Notes: generated by a model not told the origin, from the sequence alone. A stretch of DNA of 64,000 nucleotides from Rhizobium sp. CG5 (GCF_023701945.1 NZ_JABAEF010000016.1:62001-126000); one strand, 5' to 3'; positions 24,928 to 34,684 are shown, numbered from the stretch's first letter. Program-made: numbers and translations.

Positions 24928-27900
24928 TTAAAACGACAGATAGGAGGAAATCGCGGCTGCGACCTGATCCTGCTCGGTCGCCTGAGTGGACGGCTCCTGA
25001 TCTGCAGTGCTGGCAATATCTTGCCGCGCCGCCGCAGAGTCATCGGATGATGCCGAGGACACAAGACTGTCACTGGACCCTTCCGGGAACCCGCTTTGAC
25101 TAAATGCCTCCAGCTGCGCCGTTGTCATGGCGGCGACCTGGGCGGGGGTAAAGGCCTCGGCCTGGGCCGGCGTCAAGGCGGATAGAAGTCTGGTGCTGAG
25201 GCCCGTGATCGCATTGGTGTTCAGGGCGACGATATGGTCGGTCGTCAAAGCAGCGAAATCGTCCGTATCCAGCGCTGCCGCCTGTGTCACGGTCATCGCG
25301 CCGACCTGAGCCGTCGATAATGCGCCGATCTGACTGGTGCTCATGGCCGATACCTGACTATAGCCCAGCGAAGCGATCTGACTTGTCGTGAGCGCCGCAA
25401 CACTCTCCGTGGACAGGGCTGCGAAGACAGCCGTGGACAGTCCCCGGATGGCTGTCGGGTTGATCGCTGTCAGCTCCTCGAGTGACAGGGTTTGCAGGTC
25501 CTCCGTCGTCAGGCCGGCAAGCCCGGATGAACTCAAGGCCGAGATCTGGCTGATGGAAAGCGCCTCGACCTGATCAACACTCAGCGCTGCGACCTGGCTG
25601 CTGCTGAGGCCAGCGATGCTTGCCGTTCCAAAAGCAGCGATCCCGGCGGTCGAGAGCCCCGCGAGGAAGTCCGTGGACAGGCCTTTGACGGCATCAGAAC
25701 TGATCGCATCGAGTTTGGCCGGCGAGAAGGTCTCCAGAATGTCAACCGAGAGGGCCGATACGGCAGTCGAACTCAGGGCGGCAATTTGTCCGGTCGACAG
25801 CGCTTCGATCTGGGCCATGTTCAAGGCCTCGACCTGCGAAGCGCTCAAGCCCGCCACGCCATTGGCGTTCAAAGCCGCCATCTGGGCCGTCGAGAGGGCC
25901 GCCACGTCGTCCGTGCCAAGGGCTGCGACCTGCCTGGAACTGAGCGCGCCGACCTGTCCGGTGGACAGGGCTTCGATCTGGCTGTCGTTCAACGCCGTGA
26001 CCTGCTCGGTCGAAAGGCCCGCGATGCCTGCTGTTCCAAGAGCAGCGATTTGCTCGGTCGACAGAGCGGCAATGGTAACGGTCGACAGTCCCGGAATGGC
26101 GCTTGAACTGATCGCGGCGATATCCTCGATTGACAGGGTCTCCAGATCGTCAGTGCCGAGAGCGGCAATCTGCCGGGAGCTGAGCGCGCCGATCTGGGTC
26201 GGTGTCAAAGTCTCGACCTGATCGGTACTCAAGGCAAGGATCTGATCAGTCGTAAGACCCGCTATGCCGGATGCGCTCAAAGCGGCGATCTGGGCGGCCG
26301 TCAGAGAGGCTACCGTTGTGGTCGACAATCCGGAGATCGCGCCGGAACCGATCGCGGCGAGTTCGGCGGTCGTGAAGGTCTCGAGATCGTCGGTTCCCAG
26401 GGCTGCGATCTGCTGCGACGTGAGTGCGCCAACCTGCAGGGATGTCAGGGCCATCGCCTGGTTCGTGCTCATTGCGTCGATCTGGTCGGTGGAAAGGCCG
26501 GATATCCCTGCCGTATTCAGGGCGGCAATCTGGGCTGTCGAAAGCGACGCGATGTCGTCCGATGCCAGAGCGGCAACCTGTCGGGAGCCAAGCGCACCCA
26601 CTTGCGCTGTGCTCAGCGCCTCGATCTGGGCGCCACTCAATGCGGTGATCTGGAGGGAGGTCAAACCGGTGATGCCAGAGGTGCTCAGAGCGGCAATCTG
26701 CGCGGTCGTCAGACCTTCGATCGTTGCGGTCGACAATCCGGAGATCGCGCTCGAACTGATTGCGGCGATGTCGGCGGTCGTGAAGGTCTCAAGGTCGTCG
26801 GCCCCCAATGCGGCGAGCTGCCGAGAACTGAAAGCGCCGACCTGCGTGGACGTCAAGGCCATGGCCTGGTCCGTGCTCAAGGCGTCGATCTGGTCGGTGG
26901 AAAGGCCGGATATGCCTGCCGTATTCAGGGCGGCAATCTGGGCTGTCGAGAGGGACGCGATCTTGTCGGCTCCCAAAGCCGCAACCTGCCTGGACGCCAG
27001 CGCGCCAACCTGGTTGGTGGTCAGCGCCTCGATCTGAGCGCCATTCAGAGCGGCGACCTGGGTGGAGGTCAGGCCTGCCATGCCCGATGTGCTGAGGGCC
27101 GCCACCTGCACCGTCGTCAGAGATTCGATCGTCGCAGGCGACAAGCCGGGAATTGCTGCCGAACTGATCGCGGCCATGTCTTTGGTCGAGAAGGTGGCGA
27201 TGCCGCCTGGGCCGAGGGCTGCAAGCTGCGTCGAATTGAATGCGCCGATCTGGGCCGGGATCAGGGCATCGACCTGATCCGTGCTCAGGGTCGTGATCTG
27301 ACCGGTGTTCAATCCATTGATCCCGGACGCGCTCAGGGCCGCGACCTGTGCCGTCGTCAGAGACCCGATCGCTTCGCTCGACAATCCTTGGATAGCGGAC
27401 GAGGTGATCGCAGCAATGTCCCTGGTCGAGAAGGTGGCAATGTCATCCGTGCCAAGCGCTGCAAGCTGCGCCGAACTGAGCGCGCCAATCTGCGTCGGCG
27501 TCAAGGCCTCGGCCTGCGCGGTGCTGAGGGCTGCGATCTGGCTGGTGGTCAAGCCACTGATGCCGGCCGTGCTCAGAGCGGCGATTTGCGCCGTGGCAAG
27601 AGAGGCTATCGTCTCCGTCGACAATCCGACGATGACATCCGCGGCGATAGCGGCAATGTCCCGTGTTGAAAACGTGGCGATCTCGCTGGGCCCGAGAACG
27701 GCAATCTGTTTCGAACTGAATGCACCGACCTGGGCACTGGTCAGAGCTTCGGTCTGGGCGGTGGTCAGAACCGCTAGTTGGCCGGACTCCAGTCCTGAAA
27801 TCCCATTGATACTCAGGGCCGCAATCTGGGCCACCGAGAGTGCAGCCACGTCTTCAGTGCCAAACGCCGCGATTTGCGCTGAGTTCAGCGCCGAAATCTG

Positions 27901-30900
27901 TCTGGTGGACAGGCTGGTAATCTGGTTTGTGTCCAGAGCGGCAATCTGAGTTGACGACAGGCCCGTGACACCAGCCGTGCTCAGGGCCGCAATCTTTGAT
28001 GTCGGGAGCGAGGCTATATCGCTTGTCGACAGAGCCGCGACCTGGCTGGAGCCGAGCGCGCCGACCTGTGCCGTCGTCAAAGCTGCGAGCTGCTCCGATT
28101 TCAGGGCCGTAATCTGTTCGGCGGTCAGGCCCGCCATCGCTGCGTTGCTCAACGTGGCGATCTGGCCCGTCGACAAAACAGCAATATTCTCCGGGCTCAG
28201 GGCGGCGATCTGCGCCGAACCCAGCACCTTGAGCTGATCAATGGTCAAAACACCGGTTTGCTGGGTGCCCAGTGCATCGATCTGGGTGGAGGTCAGACGT
28301 GAAACGGCGGCCGTGTTCAATGCAACGATCTGATCGGTCGAAAGTGCCGCAATGACACTGGTGCTCAAGCCGGAAACGGCCCTGTTGGAAAGAGCTGCTA
28401 TTTTCTCGGTTGAAAATGACGTCAGATCATCGGGGTCGAAAGCGGCAAGCTGTGCAGCGGTCAGAGCGCCGATCTGGGCCGTTGTAAGGGCGGAGACCTG
28501 GTCTGTACTAAGCGCGTCGATCTGCCCTGTCGTCAGGCTTGCAGCGGTGGAGGCGCTCAGGGCCGCAATCTGCGCGGTCGAAAACGCCGTGACAACCTCG
28601 GTTCCGACGGCGCCGATCTGGGCCGGCTTGAGAGCCGCGATCTGGGCTGTCGTCAAAGCCGTAATCTTTGCCGTTCCGATGACATCGATTTGCGACGTCG
28701 TCAGGCTCGCAACGCTCGCCGTGCTGAGAGCGGTCATCTGATCGGTGGAAAGCCCTGCGATGGCGCCCGTGGTCAGCCCGGTTACGGCTTTGCCGGCGAT
28801 CGCGGCCATATCCTCGGTCGAAAAGGTCGCGAGGTCGTCAGCACCGAGTGCGGAAAGCTGGAGGGCACTCAGCGATTTCACCTGCGTGGCAGACAATGCC
28901 TCGACCTGCGCGGTGCCCATGGCATCGATCTGTGCCGTCGTCAGGCTGGCAACCGCAGCAACACCCAGCGCGCCAATCTGATCGGCCGAGAGCGCCGCAA
29001 CAGCCCCGGTGGCCAGCCCCGGAATGGCCTTGTTGGTAATGGCGGCAATATCCCCGGTCGAGAATGTTGCCAGATCATCTGCCCCGAACGCGGCAAACTG
29101 CTTGGCCGTCAAAGATTTCACTTGTGTCGTGGACAGCGCCTCGACCTGCGCGGTGCTCATGGCGTCGATCTGCGCCGTCGTCAGGCTTGAAACGGCACCT
29201 GTGTTCAGCGCGGCAATCTGTTGGCTGGAGAGTGCGGCAAGAGCACTTGTCGTCAGGCCGGGAATGGCTTTGTTGCTGATGGCGGCAATCTCCTCGGTCG
29301 AGAAGGTCGCGATGTCGTCCGCCCCCAGGACTGCAAGCTGTGCGGATGTCAACGACTTCACCTGCGTGGCAGACAATGCGCCGACCTGTGCGGTGCTCAT
29401 GGCGTCGATCTGCACCGTTGTCAGGCTTGCGACTGCCGTCGTGTTCAGCGCGGCAATCTGGGTCGTCGAAAGTGCGGCAAGAGCACTGGTCGTCAGCCCG
29501 GCAATGGCCCGGTTGGTGATAGCGGCCATATCGGCCGTGGAGAAAGTGGCAAGGTCATCGGCCCCTAGGATCTCAAGCTGGGCTGATGTCAGCGACTTCA
29601 CCTGTGTGGTGGACAGTGCCTCGACCTGCGCGCTGTTCATCGCGTCGATCTGTGCCGTCGTCAGGCTTGCCACCGCAACGGTGTTCAGCGCCGCAATCTG
29701 CGAGGTCGACAATGCTGCAATATCATCAGCGCCGAACGCTGCAATCTGAGGTGCCTTGAGACCACTGAGCTGGGCGGTCGTCAAAGCAGCGACCTGTTCG
29801 GTTGTCAGGATATCGACCTGTGTCGTTGTCAGGCTTGCCACCGACACCGTGCTGAGCGCTGCAATCTGCGCGGTCGAGAGCGAGGCAAGAGCGTCGGTGC
29901 CGAGACCCAGCGTGGCCCTGTTGCTGATGGCGGCCATATCCTCGGTCGAGAAGGTTGCAAGGTCATCGGCCCCCAGGACGGCAAGATGGGCGGAATTGAG
30001 CGACTTTATCTGTGCGGCGGACAAGGCCCCGACCTGCGCAGTGCTCATGGCGTCGATCTGCACCGTCGTGAGGCTTGCCACCGCCGCGGTATTCAATGCG
30101 GCAATCTGGCCTGTCGAGAGTGCAGCAAGAGCGCTTGTCGTCAGGCCCGCAATGGCCCTGTTGCTGATGGCGGCCATATCGGCTGTGGAGAAGGTCGCCA
30201 GGTCATCGGCCGCCAGGATCGCAAGCTGGGCGGAACTCAGAGACTTGACCTGCGTGGCAGACAGCGCCTCGACCTGCGCGGTGCTCATTGCATCGACCTG
30301 CACCGTCGTGAGGCTTGCCACCGCTGCCGTCTGCAACGCGGCAATCTGGGCCGTCGTGAGCGCCGTAATGTCGTCCGTCCCAAGCACCAAAATGTGGGGC
30401 GCCTTGAGCGCGCCGATCTGGCTCGTCGTCAAGGCAGCGATCTGGCCGGTTCCCAGCGCGTCGATCTGTGCCGTTGTCAGGCTCGCCACGGCCGCCGTGT
30501 TGAGTGCTGCCATCTGCGCGGTCGACAGGGCGGCAAGCGCATCTGTGCTCAGTCCTGATATGGCTTTGTTGGTGATGGCAGCCATATCGGCCGTGGAGAA
30601 GGTCGCCAGGTCATCGGCGCCCAGGACCGCAAGCTGGGTGAAATTGAGCGATTTCACCTGCGTGGCAGACAATGCCTCGACCTGGGCAGTGCTCATGGCG
30701 TCGATCTGTGCCGTCGTCAGTCTCGCAACAGCGACCGTGTTCAATGCCGCGATCTGCGCGGTCGAGAGGGTTGCAATATCGTCGGCACCAAGGGCCAAGA
30801 CCTGGGGCGATTTGAGAGAGCCGATCTGTGCCGGCGTCAGAGCGGCAATCTGCGCGGTGTTCAGCGCGCCAAGCTGATCGGTCGTGAGGCTCGCCACCGT

Positions 30901-31413
30901 CACCTTGTTCAGTGCGGCAATCTGACCGGTCGCCAGGGAAGCGATCACATCCGTACTCAGCCCGGCAATAGCCCTGTTTGTCAGGGCCGCCATATCCGCA
31001 GTCGAGAATGTGGCCAGGTCATCCGCTCCCAACGCCGCAAGTTGCGACGCATTCAGAGCGGCGACCTGAGACGGCGTGAAGGCTTCCGACTGAACGGTAG
31101 ACAGAGCGCCGATCTGGGAGGTGGCCAGCGATGCAACCTGGAGCGAACTCAGGCTCTCGATGGCGAGCTTATCCAGAAACGCCAGTTGACCCGTGGTCAG
31201 CCCGACGATGGCGCTTTGAGAAATCGCACGCAACTGCTCGGTGTTCAGAACTTCGACATCTTCCGTATCCAAAGCAGTGATCTGGTCCGATGATAGTGCC
31301 TTGATCTGCTGAGTGGAGAGGGAGGCTACGTCTTCTGTGGTCCAAGCCTGCACTGCCGTGGTGGACAGAGACCTGATCTGGCTTACGCTCAAGGAAGAAA
31401 CAATCGAAGTCAT
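24928..31413 (-). CDS. Giant octapeptide-repeat protein, 2161 residues, Ser/Thr-rich
   Basis: The start is at MTSIVSSL; an ATG further upstream would overlap glf and give unrelated sequence. From residue 1 to 2104 the protein is a tandem array of 8-residue units with consensus [STNG]-[TSA]-x-[QDA]-[ILVM]-x-[AGS]-[LMF], for example STAQIAAL, TTAQIDAM, GADDLATF. 2104 divides exactly into 263 units, and every stretch I parsed keeps register, including the N-terminal and C-terminal ends. Most units have two Ser/Thr; I see no Cys, and one Trp near the N-terminus. There is no signal peptide and no other domain. The last 57 residues are different: acidic, rich in Ser, Ala and Gln, ending in SSYLSF, which could be a type I secretion signal. 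No characterised family is recognised; automated labels for similar repeats may be uninformative. It sits between glf and a GT41 glycosyltransferase. Confidence 0.85.
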   Translation of the reverse strand: MTSIVSSLSVSQIRSLSTTAVQAWTTEDVASLSTQQIKALSSDQITALDTEDVEVLNTEQLRAISQSAIVGLTTGQLAFLDKLAIESLSSLQVASLATSQIGALSTVQSEAFTPSQVAALNASQLAALGADDLATFSTADMAALTNRAIAGLSTDVIASLATGQIAALNKVTVASLTTDQLGALNTAQIAALTPAQIGSLKSPQVLALGADDIATLSTAQIAALNTVAVARLTTAQIDAMSTAQVEALSATQVKSLNFTQLAVLGADDLATFSTADMAAITNKAISGLSTDALAALSTAQMAALNTAAVASLTTAQIDALGTGQIAALTTSQIGALKAPHILVLGTDDITALTTAQIAALQTAAVASLTTVQVDAMSTAQVEALSATQVKSLSSAQLAILAADDLATFSTADMAAISNRAIAGLTTSALAALSTGQIAALNTAAVASLTTVQIDAMSTAQVGALSAAQIKSLNSAHLAVLGADDLATFSTEDMAAISNRATLGLGTDALASLSTAQIAALSTVSVASLTTTQVDILTTEQVAALTTAQLSGLKAPQIAAFGADDIAALSTSQIAALNTVAVASLTTAQIDAMNSAQVEALSTTQVKSLTSAQLEILGADDLATFSTADMAAITNRAIAGLTTSALAALSTTQIAALNTTAVASLTTVQIDAMSTAQVGALSATQVKSLTSAQLAVLGADDIATFSTEEIAAISNKAIPGLTTSALAALSSQQIAALNTGAVSSLTTAQIDAMSTAQVEALSTTQVKSLTAKQFAAFGADDLATFSTGDIAAITNKAIPGLATGAVAALSADQIGALGVAAVASLTTAQIDAMGTAQVEALSATQVKSLSALQLSALGADDLATFSTEDMAAIAGKAVTGLTTGAIAGLSTDQMTALSTASVASLTTSQIDVIGTAKITALTTAQIAALKPAQIGAVGTEVVTAFSTAQIAALSASTAASLTTGQIDALSTDQVSALTTAQIGALTAAQLAAFDPDDLTSFSTEKIAALSNRAVSGLSTSVIAALSTDQIVALNTAAVSRLTSTQIDALGTQQTGVLTIDQLKVLGSAQIAALSPENIAVLSTGQIATLSNAAMAGLTAEQITALKSEQLAALTTAQVGALGSSQVAALSTSDIASLPTSKIAALSTAGVTGLSSTQIAALDTNQITSLSTRQISALNSAQIAAFGTEDVAALSVAQIAALSINGISGLESGQLAVLTTAQTEALTSAQVGAFSSKQIAVLGPSEIATFSTRDIAAIAADVIVGLSTETIASLATAQIAALSTAGISGLTTSQIAALSTAQAEALTPTQIGALSSAQLAALGTDDIATFSTRDIAAITSSAIQGLSSEAIGSLTTAQVAALSASGINGLNTGQITTLSTDQVDALIPAQIGAFNSTQLAALGPGGIATFSTKDMAAISSAAIPGLSPATIESLTTVQVAALSTSGMAGLTSTQVAALNGAQIEALTTNQVGALASRQVAALGADKIASLSTAQIAALNTAGISGLSTDQIDALSTDQAMALTSTQVGAFSSRQLAALGADDLETFTTADIAAISSSAISGLSTATIEGLTTAQIAALSTSGITGLTSLQITALSGAQIEALSTAQVGALGSRQVAALASDDIASLSTAQIAALNTAGISGLSTDQIDAMSTNQAMALTSLQVGALTSQQIAALGTDDLETFTTAELAAIGSGAISGLSTTTVASLTAAQIAALSASGIAGLTTDQILALSTDQVETLTPTQIGALSSRQIAALGTDDLETLSIEDIAAISSSAIPGLSTVTIAALSTEQIAALGTAGIAGLSTEQVTALNDSQIEALSTGQVGALSSRQVAALGTDDVAALSTAQMAALNANGVAGLSASQVEALNMAQIEALSTGQIAALSSTAVSALSVDILETFSPAKLDAISSDAVKGLSTDFLAGLSTAGIAAFGTASIAGLSSSQVAALSVDQVEALSISQISALSSSGLAGLTTEDLQTLSLEELTAINPTAIRGLSTAVFAALSTESVAALTTSQIASLGYSQVSAMSTSQIGALSTAQVGAMTVTQAAALDTDDFAALTTDHIVALNTNAITGLSTRLLSALTPAQAEAFTPAQVAAMTTAQLEAFSQSGFPEGSSDSLVSSASSDDSAAARQDIASTADQEPSTQATEQDQVAAAISSYLSF
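25102..31413 (-). repeat. 24-bp coding tandem repeat, 263 units, with 240- and 168-bp higher-order modules
   Basis: Each 24-base unit encodes one octapeptide. Above this is a longer periodicity: after 16 lead-in units, modules open with a GADDLATF-like unit and run for 10 units (80 residues) or open with a GxDDIAxL-like unit and run for 7 units (56 residues). From the N-terminus the order I read is 10,7,10,7,10,10,7,10,10,10,10,7,10,7 and onward. Within modules equivalent positions recur (for example the unit TTAQIDAM and the unit SATQVKSL). Units differ at the DNA level, so expansion was by module duplication followed by divergence. Confidence 0.85.
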
Positions 31414-31639
31414 GCGTGGAAACCCTTGAAATTTTGCCACTCCAAGAATGGCCAATGGCCGTGACGGCCGTGAAACGCCGACATGACACAGAGAATTTGC
31501 CAGTCGCACAATTCGAATACTTTGGAATACTTGTGTAATGGCAGACTTGCCTGAACCTGAAGTCGGAGGTTCAGGCCTCCTTGCGGCGGTTTCTGAGGCA
31601 ATTCGCTCGCAAATTGGGAGGATCAGGCCGGGTTCGTCG

Positions 31640-32782
31640 CTATTTCGCTTGCTCGTCAAGCCATTTTCGCGCACCGGCCAGGGACTGGTTGATGACCTGG
31701 TCCATGTCGAGATATTGATAGGTGCCGCAGCGGCCGATGAAGGTGAGCGCCGGCTCCTGCCGTGCCATCTGCCGGTATTGTTCATAGCGGGTCACGTAGA
31801 TGCCATCCGCCGTCTTGACGGGATAATAGCGCTCCATGTGGTTGTCCCTGTAGTCACACGGCTCCTCCCGGGTCACCAGTGCTGCGGCCCCTGTCGGATT
31901 GTTGTGGCCGGGGAGAAGATGCCAGTGCGTCTCGCGGGTGATCGGCCCCGTATCGGTAAAGTTGGTGACCGCCCACGTGGTTTTTGACTTTATGGGCTGG
32001 TGAACATGGTGGAAGCGTATCGAACGATAGGGAAGCGGACCGAGAGCGTTGCCGAAATAGTCGTCGATCGCCATGCTGCTGAACGTCCAGACGACGTCCT
32101 TCTGCATGGCGCGCTCGAAGGGCGTGGAAAGATCGACGGTGATCCCTGAATGATCCAGTATTGCCTGGACGAGCGCGGTATAGCCGTGCTCGGGGAGCAT
32201 CTGGAACCGGTCCTCTGGGAAATAGCGGTCGTCGTGATTGAATCGTATCGGCAGCCGCTTGACCACCGACGCGTCCATGTCTTCCAGGCCGAGCGCCCAC
32301 ATTTTCCGGGTATAGCGTGCAAAGAGGAGCTCCGTGAGCTCAGTCCCGATCTTCGACTGAAGATAGTCCAGCGCATTGCGCGGCGCGACATGGGGCACCG
32401 CCAGCTCTTGCAGGAACGCCTCGACCTCGGCCTGGTTGTTCAGCGCTGTCGCGAAAATCGAGTTGATCGTCTCCATATTGACGGGCAGGGGCACGTAACG
32501 GCCGTCCTCCATCAGGGCGCGCACCCGGTGCTCGTAGGGCAGCCAGGTGGTAAAGCGGGACAGCCACTGGACCACGGCTTCAAGCTTGGTGTGGAACAGA
32601 TGCGGGCCGTAACGATGGAAGCGGATGCCGGTCTGCGCATCGGTCTCGTCGAAGGCATTGCCGGCGATATGGGCGCGCTGGTCGATTACCTCAACCCGAT
32701 ATCCGGCCTCGGCCAGCGTCCGGGCATAGACGGCGCCGGCAAAACCGGCGCCTACGACAAGAATTCTGCCCTTTTCCGTCAT
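31640..32782 (-). CDS. glf: UDP-galactopyranose mutase
   Basis: A 380-residue FAD enzyme that converts UDP-galactopyranose to UDP-galactofuranose in the cytoplasm. The start MTEKGRILVVGAGFAGAV gives the normal length and puts the FAD motif (GAGFAGA) near the N-terminus, behind a GAGGGA site. Family landmarks: HIAGNAFDE, RYGPHLFHT (residues about 60), KMWALGLEDMD, and the C-terminal RCGTYQYLDMDQVI. It is upstream of the giant repeat gene on the same strand, with a 226-base gap that must hold another promoter or leader. Galactofuranose normally goes to surface glycans. Confidence 0.9.
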   Translation of the reverse strand: MTEKGRILVVGAGFAGAVYARTLAEAGYRVEVIDQRAHIAGNAFDETDAQTGIRFHRYGPHLFHTKLEAVVQWLSRFTTWLPYEHRVRALMEDGRYVPLPVNMETINSIFATALNNQAEVEAFLQELAVPHVAPRNALDYLQSKIGTELTELLFARYTRKMWALGLEDMDASVVKRLPIRFNHDDRYFPEDRFQMLPEHGYTALVQAILDHSGITVDLSTPFERAMQKDVVWTFSSMAIDDYFGNALGPLPYRSIRFHHVHQPIKSKTTWAVTNFTDTGPITRETHWHLLPGHNNPTGAAALVTREEPCDYRDNHMERYYPVKTADGIYVTRYEQYRQMARQEPALTFIGRCGTYQYLDMDQVINQSLAGARKWLDEQAK

Positions 32783-33404
32783 GCCATTCCCTCGGTTTTG
32801 GTCGACAACCCTCGGCGACCCTGGAAATCTGCATGCATGACTTCGTAACTTTCTGAATTCATTCCACGAATTACGATGATGGGGGAATGAGGTGGTTCTA
32901 TCGACATGGGTCCTTTGCCGCATGGTGCCTGGCATGGCGTGATCGGCGAGTTTAACCGGCAACGCCTGTGTGAGGCTGGTCCTTTCCGATCCTAAACCCG
33001 TCAAGTCGCCATCGTGTCTGCCCCAGAATCGTACCGACAGGAGCCTGCAAAACCCACCAGAATCCTATGCAGCATTGCTCCCCCATCTCCGGGTGTCTGT
33101 TGCAGACGGGCCGGCTATCACCACTAGATTTAGATTTTTTTATAGACAAGTGAGGTTTCTTCCCATATTTAGCGGCCTCAACTCGCTCGCGAGACGATCT
33201 GCACAACGCGGATCCCTTGTCTCTGGCATCCGATATGCGATGCCAACAGAGACTGACATCAGCACGTGAACTGCGGCGCTCGCGCCGTGCGACAGAAACC
33301 GGAATAATGATTCCTCGGACCAAGCCATCAGTGCTTTTCCGGCGTGGACCTATTTCGCCAGAAAAGGAGCGTTCTCCCGCTACCGAGCGGGGGCTTGATA
33401 GAAA
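32783..33404. other. Divergent intergenic region between glf and the betaine transporter
   Basis: About 620 bases with no coding sequence I can support. It should contain promoters for glf (minus) and the ProV-like gene (plus). A hairpin CCCGCT-ACCG-AGCGGG at 33376-33391 lies 13 bases before the proV start codon and could affect translation initiation. Confidence 0.55.
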
Positions 33405-34637
33405 ATGGCCTTATTTACTGAAACAGCCGTGTCGGCCGAGCCGAACCCGCCCAAGATCAGTCTGAAATCCGTCTACAAAGTGTTCGGCGAACGGCCGGAA
33501 AAGGCGCTGGAACTCTTCCGTTCCGGCAAAACCAAAGCCGAGGTGCACGCACAGAGCGGCAATTCCATCGGCGTGTCCGATGCGACCTTTAACATCTATC
33601 CCGGCGAGATCTTCGTCATCATGGGCCTTTCGGGCTCCGGTAAATCCACCCTGCTGCGCCTGCTCAACCGGCTGATCGAACCGACATCGGGATCGATCGA
33701 GATCGATGGCCAGGATATTACCGGCATGTCCCGCAGCGAGCTGATCGCGCTTCGCCGTCGCGACATCAGCATGGTCTTCCAGTCCTTTGCCCTGCTGCCC
33801 AACCGCACGGTTCTCAACAATGCCGCCTTCGGCCTCGAAGTGGCTGGCATGGCAGAGGCAGAGCGCAAGAAGCGGGCACTGGTGGCGCTTGAGGCGGTCG
33901 GTCTTGCCGGCTATGCCGAAAGCCGCCCGGACCAGCTCTCCGGCGGCATGAAGCAGCGCGTCGGCCTTGCCCGGGCGCTGGCCAGCGAGCCGACCATCCT
34001 GTTGATGGACGAGGCCTTTTCGGCGCTGGACCCGCTCATTCGCACCGAGATGCAGGACGAACTCGTTCGCCTGCAGTCGGAACACAGCCGCACCATCGTT
34101 TTTGTCAGCCACGATCTCGATGAGGCCATGCGCATCGGCGACCGGATCTGCATCATGCAGGACGGGGAGGTGATCCAGGTCGGAACACCGGACGAGATCG
34201 TCATGCAGCCGGCCAACGATTACGTGCGGTCCTTCTTCCGCAATGTCGATGTCAGCCAGGTCTTCAAGGCCGGCGACGTGGCGCGCCGGACGCAGGTGAC
34301 CATCATCGAACGGCAGGGCGTCAGCGTCGCCGCAGCGCTTGAGCGGATGAAGAATTTCGACCGGGAGCACGCCATCATCCTCGGTCGCGACAAGACCTAC
34401 CATGGCATGGTCAGCCAGGCCTCCCTTATCGGCAGGATCCGTGCCAAGGACCCGGATCCCTACCGCAATGCCTTCCTGCCGGATGTGGAGCCCATCCCCG
34501 CCGACGAACCGCTGTCGAACGTGCTCGGCCGCGTCGCATCGAGCCCATGGCCGGTGCCGGTCGTCGACCAGCGCAACCGCTATGTCGGCTCGATCAGCAA
34601 GTCCGCCCTGCTCGAAACGCTCGATCGCGCCAGCTGA
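33405..34637 (+). CDS. proV: Quaternary-amine ABC transporter ATP-binding protein (ProV/OpuAA type)
   Basis: A 410-residue ATPase of a glycine betaine/choline/proline-type importer. N-terminal extension of about 45 residues (VYKVFGERPEKALELF) typical of ProV, Walker A GLSGSGKST near 80, signature LSGGMKQRVGLARAL near 180, Walker B ILLMDEAFSALDP. A C-terminal region from about 290 has two CBS-like repeats (VAAALERMKNFDREHAIIL; WPVPVVDQRNRYVGSISK), used as an ionic-strength sensor in OpuA. First of three plus-strand genes (ATPase, permease, binding protein), the order of ProU/OpuA operons. Confidence 0.9.
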   Translation: MALFTETAVSAEPNPPKISLKSVYKVFGERPEKALELFRSGKTKAEVHAQSGNSIGVSDATFNIYPGEIFVIMGLSGSGKSTLLRLLNRLIEPTSGSIEIDGQDITGMSRSELIALRRRDISMVFQSFALLPNRTVLNNAAFGLEVAGMAEAERKKRALVALEAVGLAGYAESRPDQLSGGMKQRVGLARALASEPTILLMDEAFSALDPLIRTEMQDELVRLQSEHSRTIVFVSHDLDEAMRIGDRICIMQDGEVIQVGTPDEIVMQPANDYVRSFFRNVDVSQVFKAGDVARRTQVTIIERQGVSVAAALERMKNFDREHAIILGRDKTYHGMVSQASLIGRIRAKDPDPYRNAFLPDVEPIPADEPLSNVLGRVASSPWPVPVVDQRNRYVGSISKSALLETLDRAS

Positions 34638-34684
34638 TCACCCAAGCTGATCACACAGCTGATCTCTTCTGAGAGAGGATCCCC

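Noticed and set aside
25616..30877. Long plus-strand open frames opposite the giant repeat gene (up to about 370 codons)
   Set aside because: They mirror the 24-bp periodicity, break and shift repeatedly, and have no ribosome sites; the minus frame is continuous and has clear protein periodicity.
25102..31413. CRISPR-like array of 24-bp repeats
   Set aside because: The repeats are contiguous coding units without spacers, keep an open frame for 2161 codons and vary in sequence; no cas genes.
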